Shown in pieces: positions 1 to 11,204 of a DNA stretch of 64,000 nt. The DNA is taken from positions 115,786,385 through 115,850,384 of the forward strand of contig NC_044981.1 of NCBI RefSeq assembly GCF_008728515.1. Direction: 5' to 3'. How positions within the stretch are numbered: position 1 is the stretch's first letter; the number at the start of each line of letters is the position of its first letter. A model generated the notes under the pieces. The model was not told the origin of the DNA, ran no database searches, and was given only the letters and a program-made list of their open reading frames with translations. The DNA is from Papio anubis. Its lineage: Eukaryota > Chordata > Mammalia > Primates > Cercopithecidae. The translations under genes and the position numbers were made by a program.

Positions 1-1130
1 AACCTACTTTTCCTTCTGCATTCCTCGTTTTCAGAAATTCACCAAGCTGTTCATGACACAAAACCAGGAGCCACACTGGACTTGTGTCTTTTTTTTTTCT
101 TTCAGTTCTATTGTCTAATCATCACTAAGTCCTGAAAATTACATCACTAAGTTCTTAAACTCCACCTCTCTAGTCAGGCCCTCTTCATCTCTCATCTTGT
201 TCTGCCGATGGTCTTGTAACGCGTGTTTGTCTACAGTTTCATACCCTCCCACAACACCCTTCACATTGCTGCCGTTGTGAGTTTCTGAGGAAGTTTGATA
301 ATAAGCGACCCTCATCTGTTCAAAATGATCAGTTTTCCCATTTGCCTATGGATAAAGGACGAAATCCATCCTCCAAAACCCATGTTCCAGAGTGTAGCAA
401 AGAAAGCCATCCGAATCCTGCCTCCGATCTATATTAGCTGCGACCCTCTTCCTATGCTGCAGGGAAACAAGGGCAATCACCATGAATGACAAGTTGCTGA
501 CATTTTCTTAACATTTCTTTAATTTTTTTGCTTCTTACTACACTCTCACTCTCAACAAATATGCATAGTACAGGCACACAGTGGGTGTGTTGGGTGAACA
601 AATGAGTGAATAAACACTGCAGTAGAATTACTGTGAACATTCAGAATAGGCAGTGGAAAGCTTTTATGGTTCATTTTATATGAATATGAACGTTCTCACA
701 TTCTTAAATTTTGCTTATATTTTAATAATAGTTATACATCTTTACTCTCAATCTGGCCCAATAAACTCATTTTGACAATTGAAACAAACCTAGAATATTT
801 TCATTTACTATAAACATTATTTTGCGCATCTAGTTAGTTTTAGACCAGAATAAGAATCATTGATCATATATTGCTCCTTTGGCTCTTTATTTTATATATA
901 TTATATATAAAATATATACATTTCATTTTGCATTGCTAGCTTATTTACAGTTCTTAGGATCATTTTAGAATTCTTGCTTTTCATTATTTTATTTTTTGAA
1001 ATTTTATTTTTTTTTAACAGAGTAACAAGTAAATTTGAATTTACTCAGTGAATCATTATTGTGAATTTCATAGTGATGCCTGAATTTAGTAGGCTTAGTG
1101 TCTTCAAGTGTCTATGTGTCTATGTCTTAA
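1..1130. other. non-coding DNA, no element recognised
   Basis: I see no gene, RNA gene or named repeat here. The second half (about 660-1040) is AT-rich, with a TA-rich patch near 890-920. The short open frames at 295-489 and 452-640 overlap on opposite strands and resemble no known protein. Confidence 0.6.
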
Positions 1131-1132
1131 AA

Positions 1133-1884
1133 TTATTGTTAATAGCTTTAGGGTTATAAGTAGCTTTTGGTTACATGGATGAATTATAAAATGGTAAAGC
1201 TTGGGCTTTGGGTGAACCCATCACCCAAATAGTTGGGCACATGTACCCAACAGGTGGTTTTTCATCCCTAACTTCCCTCCCACCTTCCTCCCTTCTGAGT
1301 TTCCAGTGTCCATTATACCACGCTGTATGCCTTTGCATATCCACAGCTTAGCTTCCACTTCTAAGTGAGAACATGGCAGTATTTGTTTTTCCATTCCTAA
1401 ATTACTTTACTTATGTTAATGGTCTCCAGTTCTATCCAACTTGCTGAAAAATACATAATTTCATTATTTTTATGGCTGAGTAGTATTCCATGGTAATATA
1501 TACACCAGATATTCTTTATTCACTCATATTTTGATGGACACTTAGGTTGATTTTATATATTGGCAATTGTGAATTGTGCTGTGATAAATATAAAGGTGCA
1601 GGTGTCCTTTTGATATAATGACTTATTTTCTTTTGAGTAGATACCCAGTGGTGGGATTGCTGGATCAAATGGTAGATCTACTTTTAGTTCCTTGAGAAAT
1701 CTCCAAACTGTTTTCCATAGAAATTGTACTAATTTACATTCCTACCAGCAGCATATAAGCATTTGCTTTTCAGTACATGTGTGCCAACATCTATTGTTTT
1801 TTGACTTCTTAACAATGGCCATTCTGGCGCAGGTAAGTTGGTATTGCACTATGGTTTTAATCTGCATTTCTCTGATGATTAAAA
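1133..1884 (-). mobile_element. LINE-1 3' portion, antisense (L1P/L1PB-like)
   Basis: Read on the + strand this is the reverse complement of the end of L1 ORF2 and its 3' UTR. Recognisable phrases include CCCATCACCC, AAGTGAGAACATGG, GGCTGAGTAGTATTCCATGG, GATACCCAGTGGTGGGATTG and CTGTTTTCCATAG, in the order expected for an antisense L1. The 5' end is truncated near 1884, so only about 750 bp of a roughly 6-kb element remains. The reading frame is broken throughout and no functional protein is encoded. The divergence suggests an early primate L1P class. The open frame at 1692-1892 lies inside it and is an artefact. Confidence 0.85.
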
Positions 1885-1889
1885 CTGAA

Positions 1890-3500
1890 TAAAATGCAAA
1901 ATCTGCGCTGATGGTGTGAACACTTGGTTACAGTAAGCAAACTGATATTATGTACCTTCATTCTGTACAATTTGGCAGAGAATTTGATCAGAGGTTTTAG
2001 AAGAACATTTTAAACATAACTTTCTCTTCCCCATCTTCCTTTTGTCTTCATTTATTTATAGTTATATTTTTACTTTCTCAGAAATGCTTTTAGAATAAAT
2101 ATCTGCAATTCTCAACATGGAGTTTAAGACCTGCATTTCAGAAGCTGAAGCATATGCTAGGAGGAAAAGCTGGCTTATATATCAAATAATTTTTTTAAAA
2201 TTAAAAGCTTCCCTCCTACTTGTCCTCAGATTAAATGTAAAGAAAAATCTTAAAGAGGAAAATATACAGAGATGTATAGGGAATAGATAATATCAAGGAA
2301 TATGAGTATTCATCATCAGAAAACAGGTAAAAGGAAACATTGCAATACATGGGTCAACTGCTCAGTTCTTGCTAGGTACATATTGGCTATTCTAAGATCA
2401 AATGTGAAAAGAAATGTACTCTCACGGGTTAGTTTGAGCCATCTGGAGAATCACTGATGTGCCCTTAGCACACCGGTAAATTATAATTCCAGCCGGTTCT
2501 ATAAATAAAAAAGGAGTTGGAGAACAAGGGTGGAAGATAAAGAGACAGGGAAACGCTCACTTCCATTTAGTTACATAAGAAGAATATTTGAGCATTTGGT
2601 TCTAGTCTGCAGTTGTGTGAAGGATTGGAAAATGAATGAAGAGGTTTTGGCATGGGGATCATTCCACCACATTAGCTTAACTCTAAATTTAATATGAAAT
2701 GACTGTTGCTAAGATATGACACTCATTAATACCGTCTGCAGGATGAAATTGGTAAAATTGTAAGAGGAAATTTTAGGGCAAATGTAGTGAACTTGGACAG
2801 AAGGCAGGAAAAGAGAACAGAGTATCGGGCCCCTTCCTTCTAAACTGCTGATTTTTTTTTCAAAGGCACACACGCAATAACAGCAGGGCACTTCCTGAAA
2901 TGAACAAAAAGACAACTTTGTATGACAGGGTAGGTTACCCCTGGATGAACAATGAAATTCTATGCTAAAAATGAACAAAATTCATGATGCTAAATCAGAT
3001 TTTTCGCAGCAGTGTTTTGTTTCTCAGACAGGCCTTCATGTTACCAATCACCATGTTCCTGCAGGTGGGATAATATTTTCAAAACACTCACTTTAAGAAA
3101 AATCACAAAATAAGAAAATATGAAAGTGAGGCTATAACTTTGACAAGAATCACCTTGACAAGAACCTGTGTCTGACCACACATGACCCTCCCTGGCTTCA
3201 TCTTTTAAAGCAGATTCGCTGTTCAGATGTCTCAGTGGGACAGAGCCTCCAACATAAAGAATAACTGTCACACTATCTTGTTAATCATACATCCAGTGAT
3301 TTATCATGATAATTATGGTCATTGTAAATCCTTTGCTATTGGGAGGAAATGAGAAAAGAAGAAAAATGAAGAGGAGACTACAAAACTAGCAGAATTTAGT
3401 ACAGTCCTGGAGACATGTAAACGTTTGTAACTATAGTTAGTGGGGAGAACAAAATCTATAACTTTGTAACAGAAATAATTCATATTAATTGAATCTAGTA
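1890..3500. other. non-coding DNA, no element recognised
   Basis: No gene or repeat is recognisable. The antisense frames at 2709-2978 and 3041-3271 have no protein resemblance I can name. A short imperfect duplication of TTGACAAGAA occurs near 3139-3163. Confidence 0.5.
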
Positions 3501-3504
3501 AGCA

Positions 3505-3625
3505 ACTGGATTAAGTGCTTTGCATATATTGTTGCCTTTAATAAAGGTAGATATTGTTATATAGGCTTTAGGGATGAAGTAACAGGTTCAGAGAAGCAAC
3601 CGAGCCAAGAGATATTAGTCAAATT
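3505..3625 (-). repeat. MIR SINE fragment, antisense
   Basis: Antisense MIR signatures appear in order: AAGTGCTTTGCATAT, a degenerate two-base-repeat region, then ATGAAGTAACAGGTTCAGAGAAG, which corresponds to the MIR block ATGAGGAAACTGAGGCACAGAGAG. It is strongly diverged, as expected for a pre-placental SINE. Confidence 0.5.
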
Positions 3626-3844
3626 CCATAAGCAAGTATTTATAATAAACAATTATATTAAATACACTTCAGCATGATTATAAAATCAAAGATAAAATTC
3701 TGAGGTCTAGCAAAACTAATGCTTTTATTAATATAGTATTTCACAGTTTCTGAAACAGTTTTTAAAAACTGATTTATATTAAAATATTTCATAATTACTG
3801 GAACATTTTTACAAACCTTAGATCATTTGATAATATTCTAGTGA

Positions 3845-3985
3845 GATGATGGGCAGAGCCATTATTTTCTCTGCTCTACAGATGAAGTAACTGGAACTCA
3901 GAGACATCAGATGATTTTTCTGCGGTTCCAAAACTTGCAAACCGAGATTTGGATGCAGGCCTTAGGTTCTCAATCTCACAGGCCT
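3845..3985 (-). repeat. MIR-like fragment, antisense
   Basis: CTACAGATGAAGTAACTGGA followed by CTCAGAGACATCAGATGA resembles the antisense MIR core. Similarity is weaker than for the other copies. Confidence 0.38.
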
Positions 3986-3989
3986 TCCA

Positions 3990-4815
3990 GTTTTTCTGCT
4001 GTCCTGGGTGGCACAGTAATCTAGTAGTGGCTACTAGTACAGATTCACTTGAAGATTTAAGTTTTACTATGAATTCTTTCAAATAGTATGAAGGTATTTA
4101 GAGTATACAGGGCCCATTCAGTATGTTTATGTTTTCTAGGTCTTAACCAATCCATTTTTCTTCAAAGCCTAAATTTCTGCCTACATAATATGATAAGTTA
4201 CAGTAACCAAAATTATTCATAATTATAACTAATTGCTGACATCTAGAAAGTGTCACCTGAAAGGCATGAGTGCTTTATCTCCAACATAGAGTCATTCAAG
4301 GGCAAACTAACAATGACTCTGGTTATTTTTGAATGCCCTCAGAAGAGTTCAGGGCATCCTTATTCTGAAGGATGTTTCTCCGACATAGGTAAATGGCTAA
4401 CTCAACAACAGAGTAGATTCTACCTTAGCTGGTAAAATGCAACTGCTTGGAATATTGTAGGCACTCAGCAGTGCCTGGATGTTGACAGCATTGATGAATA
4501 GATGATAAAGCATCCTGATCCATTGAAATCACTTCCTGTAATGTTCTTAGAGGTTTTTCTTTTCTGATGAAGAAATTTACTATAGTTTAAATCTGATCAG
4601 AAGTCAGTACATTAATGAAACTGTGTGTATGCATATGTACAGAGTTAAGTCAGTTAAGTAAATGGAAGATGTCAATCATTCATATTTTTGTAAGAATATT
4701 GGTTACATGTAAAATTGTGGGAGGCAGAAGTTGAAAATGAACGATCAAAATATGACAACCTAAATAATGTGAGAAAAATTATCCAGAAATTCCTTTACTT
4801 AAAATAGGATAATAA
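3990..4815. other. non-coding DNA, no element recognised
   Basis: Nothing is recognised apart from a faint L2/MIR-like phrase near 4440-4500 (GTAGGCACTCAGCAGTGCC). There is no open frame above about 60 codons with protein resemblance. Confidence 0.5.
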
Positions 4816-4819
4816 GCCA

Positions 4820-5000
4820 AAAAAAAAAAAGCCAAGTGTGGTGGTACACACCTGTAATCCCAGTTACTCGGGTGGCTGAGGCAGGAGAATCGCTTGAACC
4901 TGGGACATGGAGGTTGCAGTGAGCCGAGATTGTGCCACTGCACTCCAGCCTGGGCAGCAGAGCAAGATTCCGTCTCAGAAAAAAGAAAGAAAGAAAGAAA
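4820..5000 (+). mobile_element. Alu right monomer (5'-truncated Alu or FRAM-like)
   Basis: The segment starts in an A-rich run matching the central Alu linker, then continues through GTGGTGGTACACACCTG, GGCTGAGGCAGGAGAATCGC, GTTGCAGTGAGCCGAGATTG and CACTGCACTCCAGCCTGGGC. It ends in a GAAA-rich tail. The left monomer is absent. The body looks AluS-like. Four short open frames over this element on both strands are Alu translations, not genes. Confidence 0.9.
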
Positions 5001-5045
5001 CAGAAACATTCATTGGTGTGAAAATACACAAAACGAGGTTACAAC

Positions 5046-5062
5046 ATTGTTGTTGTTGTTGT
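5046..5062 (+). repeat. (GTT)n microsatellite, short
   Basis: Five to six tandem TTG/GTT units lie just downstream of the Alu tail. Confidence 0.85.
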
Positions 5063-5134
5063 TCCCCAACCCAATATTTTTATGAGTCAGACACATTCTG
5101 CTGATAACGTTAACTAACACATGTGAAGGCGATT

Positions 5135-5154
5135 GGGGAGGGGAGGGGAATGGG
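5135..5154 (+). other. G-quadruplex motif
   Basis: Four guanine runs of 4, 4, 4 and 3 bases are separated by loops of 1, 1 and 3 bases (5135-38, 5140-43, 5145-48, 5152-54). This satisfies the usual G3+ with short-loop rule comfortably. Whether it folds or is used in the cell cannot be seen from sequence. Confidence 0.75.
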
Positions 5155-5159
5155 AGATG

Positions 5160-6012
5160 TGCTTGAACAGGTCGCTCAGGTAATCCTGATGTGCTTCTCT
5201 TCCCTGACTCCTCCCGTTGAGAGTTTCTTGTCTATATTTCACTGCACTCAAAAGTATAGATACACTAATGGAAAATTTTGTCTGTGATAACCTGTTATAA
5301 TTTTATAACACATAAAGACGTTAGTTAATTGACATCCACTTGAAATACAGATGTGCATAAATTATACTCGCATCTTTATTAGTTGGAAATGATGTAAATA
5401 ACATACAGGATTAAAGCCTACCTGGAACTGAATCCCAGTCTTGAGGAAGTAACAGAACTTCCTTGGTTCTCGGTGTCTAGAACAATGGGAATAGTTCCGT
5501 ATCTCATATAATTCTTAAGGACATTCAGTGAGAAAACAGATAAAGAGTTCCTGGTATTATATCTGGTAGATAGTACTTGCTCAATAAAATGTTCAATAGA
5601 ATACTTGCTCTTTTCCTCATCTTGGTCAGTCATCCACAGTTAAACTTGAGTAACTCTGATTGAGCAGGCTGTTTTATTTGTTAAATTTTTGCAGTTGGTT
5701 TTCCTTTTGAAATCTAGACTGAGACTGTGGGTTCCTGAACAGAGCAGGACCACAGCTCTTGTGTGGTACTCTGACAGGAATTAGAGTCTTTTGGGAACAA
5801 CACATTCACTGAAGGTGGACACAGATGGTCACAGGTGAACATTGTGGAGGGCAAGGTCAGAGAGGTCAGTGCTTCCAGGACAGAGCTAGGGGCCTATCCT
5901 GTGCTTTCTTACTGCCATCTCTTCCACATGTTTCTAATCTTCACCTTTATTATCTTTTTCTTTTCACGTATTCTGACAAAAATGCTCTCAATCCATGGTA
6001 ATTTTCTTGGCC
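5160..6012. other. non-coding DNA, no element recognised
   Basis: No gene or repeat family is recognised. Short open frames near 5418-5633 (-) and 5835-6047 (+) have no protein resemblance; the latter runs into a poly-T tract. Confidence 0.5.
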
Positions 6013-6039
6013 TTTTTTTTTTTTTTTTTTTTTTTTTTT
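6013..6039 (+). repeat. poly(T) tract, 27 T
   Basis: This is an uninterrupted run of 27 T. It is the length expected of a young retroposon tail in antisense orientation, but the sequence to its right is not a recognisable Alu, L1 or processed gene copy, and no AATAAA complement lies close by. Confidence 0.95.
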
Positions 6040-8778
6040 GCATGTGAGAAATGTGCTGCTCTTCTGACCATTTTGGTGCTAATCATTGATTGCTGCTCAC
6101 CCACTTGAGATGGGGGTAAATACTTGCAATGGACTGAATTAGCTCTTTCTGTTTATTGTTGGGGAAGAACAGATAATTTCATTCCTTTGCTATCTCAGTC
6201 ATTTACTAAAGGAAATATATGTTAAGGTCGACTTTTCAGAATTTTGTTCGATATGGTTACTTTGAGTCAAATACTAGTTTTTCAGTGGAACTGCTTCTTG
6301 GTTCTTCATTGGAACCCACATCTACTCTTCCATCTTCAAATAACAGGACAATGGAAATTTGTTCCTGTTGCTTTCTTCATCCTCAGAATTCATCTGTTGT
6401 GCTGGGTCATCCAATTTTCTATTCTTCCCTTCCTCAAAAGAAGTGGTGTAATCCAATGGATGTCTAACTTAACACACCAAGGCAGAGAAAAATGGGTTCT
6501 AGTTTATTCCTTGGTTGTTGGGAGGTGGAGGAGTTTGACTTGCTCTATGACTCTCTTTTCTCATCTGTGTAATTTGGATAGTCATTCTAACATAACGTCC
6601 TCCATTTCAACTTCCTGCCTGGACACTTTCCCTGGAGATTGAATGCAAGAGCCATTCTCACTGGGATGCCACAGCTCTGGAGACTTCTCATAGATGGTGT
6701 TTGGAACACTCCAGGCTTGCAGATGGGCCTTTAGACACTGCCTGTAGTACTGCTTAGTGACAGCTCTACAGACATAAAGAGATTGCAGTGGCTGCTCCCT
6801 CCTGGCTCCATCATTCAACAGAGCTCCACAGGTAATCTGATGACCATAATTGTAACAATAAGGCTCTATGGCTTAGAGTCTTGACTCTGGAGCACTTCAA
6901 AAGATAGAGTCGGAATTTAGTTGTTTGGGCTCAAATAAAATTTGACTTTCCCGAGTACTGAAAATAAAATAAAATGTTTATTCCTAGTATTTTTATTATA
7001 AAGTGGTAAAAACTGTCTCAAGATGGTTCTAGGTGCTGAAGTGATCAAGGAAGTAACTAGTTATAAGCAGATTATGAAAACCTAAACCTATGATAGCCAA
7101 CCTTTGATTCTGTGTATCTCAAAGTGACCTCTCTGTCAGGACATTAATTTGAATCTTACTCTGGTGTGATGAAAAAAGAAATTCTCATTTTCATTTTGCT
7201 TTGTAAGGAATTTCTTTACCCTTTCCTATGCTTATCAGCATATCGTTTTCAAAATCAGCTTAGCAGACCAACTGTGACCTTTCCAATTGAAACGAAACAT
7301 CTTCCTTTTTATCAACCAAAGGTTGTGGCTTTTGGCAAGAAATTACCCAGACGGATTTATTAATTTTAGCCTCTTAACAGAGACTCACTCAGACTCACCT
7401 AACTGATGAGTTCCCAGATAATAAAGAAAAAGACCATCTTCGAATAAAAATAACAACTCAGAATCTGAACTGAATTTGCCTGGAGAATTTTCATTGGTTC
7501 ATACCAGATGACTCACTTTACAGTAAATTCCAAGTCTGTGGCCAGAAAATGTGTGAGTCTGAGTCAGATAGACAAGAACCTTAATAAAACAGGAGCCAAC
7601 GGCCCTGGCATTCCTCTCAGCAGTGCCATGAAAACACAGGCACTAATAAACTGCTTTGTGAATTGTCTTTCTGGGAATATCTATATGTTGCCGAAGGCTT
7701 GTTCTTCCTGCAGAAGCCTCTGTGCTTTCCTGTGAGAGGGCCGGGAAGCAGGACTTGCTGTGCTCTTGTTCTTTAATCACTCGTGAGGCAACACAGGGTA
7801 ATATGATTGTATCATCTAGCCAGCTGACAAGAAGAGATTAAAAATTATTTCAACAGCACTACATTAAAACTCCAAAGTAGTCTAGGGCACTGCGATGACC
7901 TCCATCGAACCCTTGCTATATGACTCAGAAGCAAGATGCAGCCAAGTTGGGGCCAAGATGGATTTTGAGAAAAAGCAAATTCTGACTTTTCTGCCTCACT
8001 GGATTCAGCATCTCCTGCTTACCCAGAGCTGTCTGACACAGCACGAGAAACTAGCGGAGTCTCATAAAGTGTGTTACTTAAAAAGCTTAGAGGACATTGA
8101 TTTTAAACGAGAAGAATTACTGCTCATGTGGTTTAAAATCCTGGTGGTCACTGTGGGTCTCCTCTGAATACCAAATCTCCTTGTCGAGCACTTGCTGGGT
8201 GCCTTCTCGACAAAAATGGAAACCCGAGTCAAAAGGGTCGCCTTGAAGTCTCTTTCCTTCTTTGTCCCTTCCACGTGGCAGAGCGTATTTTTGTAGTTTG
8301 AGATCAAGTCTGCCAACTTGCATTAGCATATCATCTGCCTGGTTACCAAGAAAATGTGCCTGAAGAAGAAAAACAGGAGCGTGTTCACGGTCATTAGGCT
8401 CACATCATGAGCATGAATCAGCAGTTTGGAATTTGCAAGGCTAGGGCTGCAGTAGGCTGGGGAGCCAACAGAGCCAGCAGAGTGGGCAGGAAAACTCCAG
8501 GCTGCCTGACTACCCCTTGCCGCCTCCTCAAGTGCAGATCTTCCACCTCTGGCTAAGGAAAAGGCCAACAGACCCATGATGCAAGGATGTCCTAATTCCT
8601 GCATGTCTGCATTTTCCTGACTTCTTTAACAAATGTTGACCAACTGTAAAGGCAAAAAATGCCTTTGATAGTAGTTATATATGAATCTTTGTATTTGAAA
8701 GAAACAGAAATTGATGTAAAAAAATTAATTTACTCTGATTTGCTTTGGACATTTTCTATCATTGGTGTTTGAAAGCAA

Positions 8779-8802
8779 TACTAGTATGCAGATACTAGTA
8801 TG
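8779..8802. repeat. duplicated 10-bp palindrome
   Basis: The perfect palindrome ATACTAGTAT occurs at 8779-8788 and again at 8793-8802, separated by four bases. The arrangement is both a direct and an inverted repeat. Confidence 0.85.
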
Positions 8803-8924
8803 GCTGATTTATGCCATGCACAATAGATATACATGAGATGAAAGATAATTTTAAACTCCTGTAGTGCTAGCAGTAATGTAGATAATTGACAATCTGTCTT
8901 GTTTGCTCCTACAGCTCCTGTGCA

Positions 8925-8975
8925 TAAAACAATGCCTACCTTGCAATAAACACTCAGGAAATGTTTAATAAATGA
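8925..8975 (+). repeat. L2/MIR-type 3' terminus
   Basis: ACAATGCCTACCTTGCAATA followed by AAATGTTTAATAAATGAC corresponds to the typical L2/MIR 3' end (CACAGTGCCTGGCACATAGTAGG... AATAAATG). It is short and diverged. Confidence 0.42.
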
Positions 8976-9074
8976 CGTCTGTCTTTTTGTCTTCCCTACA
9001 TCCTTGTGTTACAGAATTTCTCTGTGTGTTTGTTCCACAAAATGTCTAAGTGAAGTCATAGCTACATTTTTAAA

Positions 9075-9275
9075 ACACCATGTTGCTTTGCATATACCTT
9101 TTCATTATCTTACCGAGTTCTCACAAAATACCCTTTAAATCTTCATTTATCAGATGAGAAAACTAAGGCACGGGCAGGTCAAGTGACTTACCCAGAGTGA
9201 GGGGAGTTACTTGACGGTAGAGGCAGGACTTTAACCCAGATATCCTGGCTTTTCAGGGCTTTCACACTCTCCCAC
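9075..9275 (-). repeat. MIR SINE, antisense
   Basis: Good antisense MIR match: TTGCTTTGCATATACCTTTT, then CAGATGAGAAAACTAAGGCA, GTCAAGTGACTTACCCAGAG and AGGCAGGACTTTAACCCAGA, in consensus order and spacing. It is one of the clearer MIR copies in the window. Confidence 0.75.
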
Positions 9276-9279
9276 AATG

Positions 9280-11055
9280 AACAAGGTTATCAGTCAGAAA
9301 CTCTCTCCTAGTTATTGTGACTTTGGGTGAAGACTTTGGGCTACAGTGTTGCATCTCGCAGGAAGTCTGTGATCAGGGGCAATTGATCATTTGACCCTGT
9401 TATCAGTTATGAACCCTGCAGAAAGCTTTGTTTTATCAGACTGCGTTCTAAAGAAGCAGAAGATTTACAGCAGTTGCCTTCAGAAGCAGCACTTCCAGGA
9501 GACAGGGAGGGCTAGAGCAAAGACAGGGTGGTGTTTAAGATTGGGCACCAGGAATGTGTAGATGCAGAACCCCCAGGTGTTCACAAGAAGGGCAGCCAGG
9601 AAGGGACATGGGCAATGCTTGGGCCAGACCACACTTCCTTCTCTGTTCTGCTTGTGTCATCTTCTCTTCCTAATCTGTGTGGGTTGCCATCATTCCATGG
9701 CTCTCCCAGGTGATTTCTCTAGTGCCCATGACTTAATGCTGATAGGATTAATTTTAATGGCGCTACACAAAGTCAGAATGCTCTTTTAATAATATACTAT
9801 TGATTTTCTCCATGCATTGGGTGTAAGCTTATTTCTGCATGGGGTTCTGTGGAGAAATAGGAGTTTACATTTATATTCAAATCTGGCGGCCATACGACAG
9901 GCCTCCTCTAAGGATGAGCACAGACCACTGAAGTACACCACTATGAATCTGTATAATGAAAACTGCCTTTGCTACTTTCCTTTTTCATTTCAGAAAAAAG
10001 AAATATATTTTGTATACATCAATGAAATTATTAGAATATCTTCTGATACAGAGCACAGCTCTCTTGAGAAACCAGACCTCTTATGGGCGAAGAGATAAAT
10101 AAAACATTAGGAAGCTAAATCATATGTATCTTTATCTTGGCTCTTAGCAGCAAGGCAACTTTATAAAATGTGATTATAAATTATTGAAAATTCTCTTAAA
10201 GACAGAAAACTATAAATAAAAGTCATCCAAAAGAAAAACATTGCCGTGATTTATGTGCATTCTTTAAATGATTCATCAAGAGAAAATTAGAAATATTTGT
10301 TTATATGCTTGTTTGATTATGAGATGTTTTGGTCAAAAATAATTTAATAGGGAATCTGTTTTTACTCGAGTCCAAATTGAAATTTCAGAAATGGGCTACC
10401 CCTATGCAGAATTCATCATCATAAATATTAAGGATTTGGGGACTAACTATGAAGGCACCCTGTTATCGAAACTTACTTGTGAGCACATATGTGTGGCTGG
10501 GTGTGCCGGGTGGGGCAGCAACATGAGGTCGGATTGTGTCCTTGCTCTTCTCATCCTTTAGAGCTCTTCTCCCTCAGGGTACTCCAGCTAAGAAAGTATG
10601 GACACTTCCCCTAGTTTAGAATGCACTTCAGATGGATTCTATCTGGATGTGAAGTCATGTGATGTGAACTAATGGCTAGATTTCTACTGAGGAAGCTTGG
10701 GGTCCTTGTCTATAAGGTAAAACTATCAATATTATCAACCTCTTATGGTTAGTGAGGATAGAATGGCATCATGACTGTGAACATCTTTTATGAAGTAGAA
10801 TGCTGGGCTGAGGTCAGCTGTCTTTTCTGTCTAGAGGATAAAGAGATCCTCCTGGCTTGGCAGACTACTCTGCTCTGATGGAAGTCCTATCCTGGTCCAA
10901 ACATGAAAGAATTCCCAACATCAAGATTGACTGAAACATATTCAATGGGTATGTGTGATCTTCACATATATATCTATTGGAAGTATAACAAAATTCTCCC
11001 ATTTGTGTGGTGGTGAATGTAAAATTGGTGTAGTGGTGAATGTAAAATCAGAATG
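9280..11055. other. non-coding DNA, no element recognised
   Basis: No gene or named repeat is recognised. Overlapping + frames at 9528-9713, 9562-9789 and 9817-10098 have no domain resemblance. Confidence 0.5.
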
Positions 11056-11068
11056 TAAAATCAGAAAA
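11008..11068 (+). repeat. small imperfect tandem duplication
   Basis: The phrase GTGGTGAATGTAAAAT occurs twice and the shorter GAATGTAAAATCAG follows, giving a ladder of decaying tandem units of about 23 and 13 bases. It looks like replication-slippage products. Confidence 0.7.
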
Positions 11069-11200
11069 TCAGAACCTGGACTACTCTCCACTGTCCTCCA
11101 CAAATTAGCTCTGTAAACTTGGGTAAGTCACTATACCTTTAGGCCTTATTTATATTATTTGTAAAAACATGGGATTTGGATTAGGACACACGACAAGTGT
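11060..11200 (+). repeat. MIR SINE fragment, sense
   Basis: Sense MIR features are present: CTGTAAACTTGGGTAAGTCA corresponding to CTGTGTGACCTTGGGCAAGT, then a degraded CCTCATCTGTAAAATGGGGAT block (ATTATTTGTAAAAACATGGG). Confidence 0.5.
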
Positions 11201-11204
11201 TAAA

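Larger units (their letters stand above)
6040..9070. other. 3-kb non-coding stretch without recognised elements
   Basis: Several open frames of 60-130 codons occur (for example 6244-6642 +, 6582-6818 -, 7895-8167 +, 8323-8604 -). They overlap one another on both strands, lack recognisable domains, and have no splice or codon pattern that I can defend. The 6480-6640 region has a faint MIR/MLT-like phrase (TCTTTTCTCATCTGTGTAA). I call no gene. Confidence 0.45.

Noticed and set aside
1692..1892. Small + frame
   Set aside because: It is antisense L1 sequence.
6244..6642. 132-codon + frame
   Set aside because: It overlaps another frame (6219-6467) in a different phase and has no domain or repeat support; consistent with chance.
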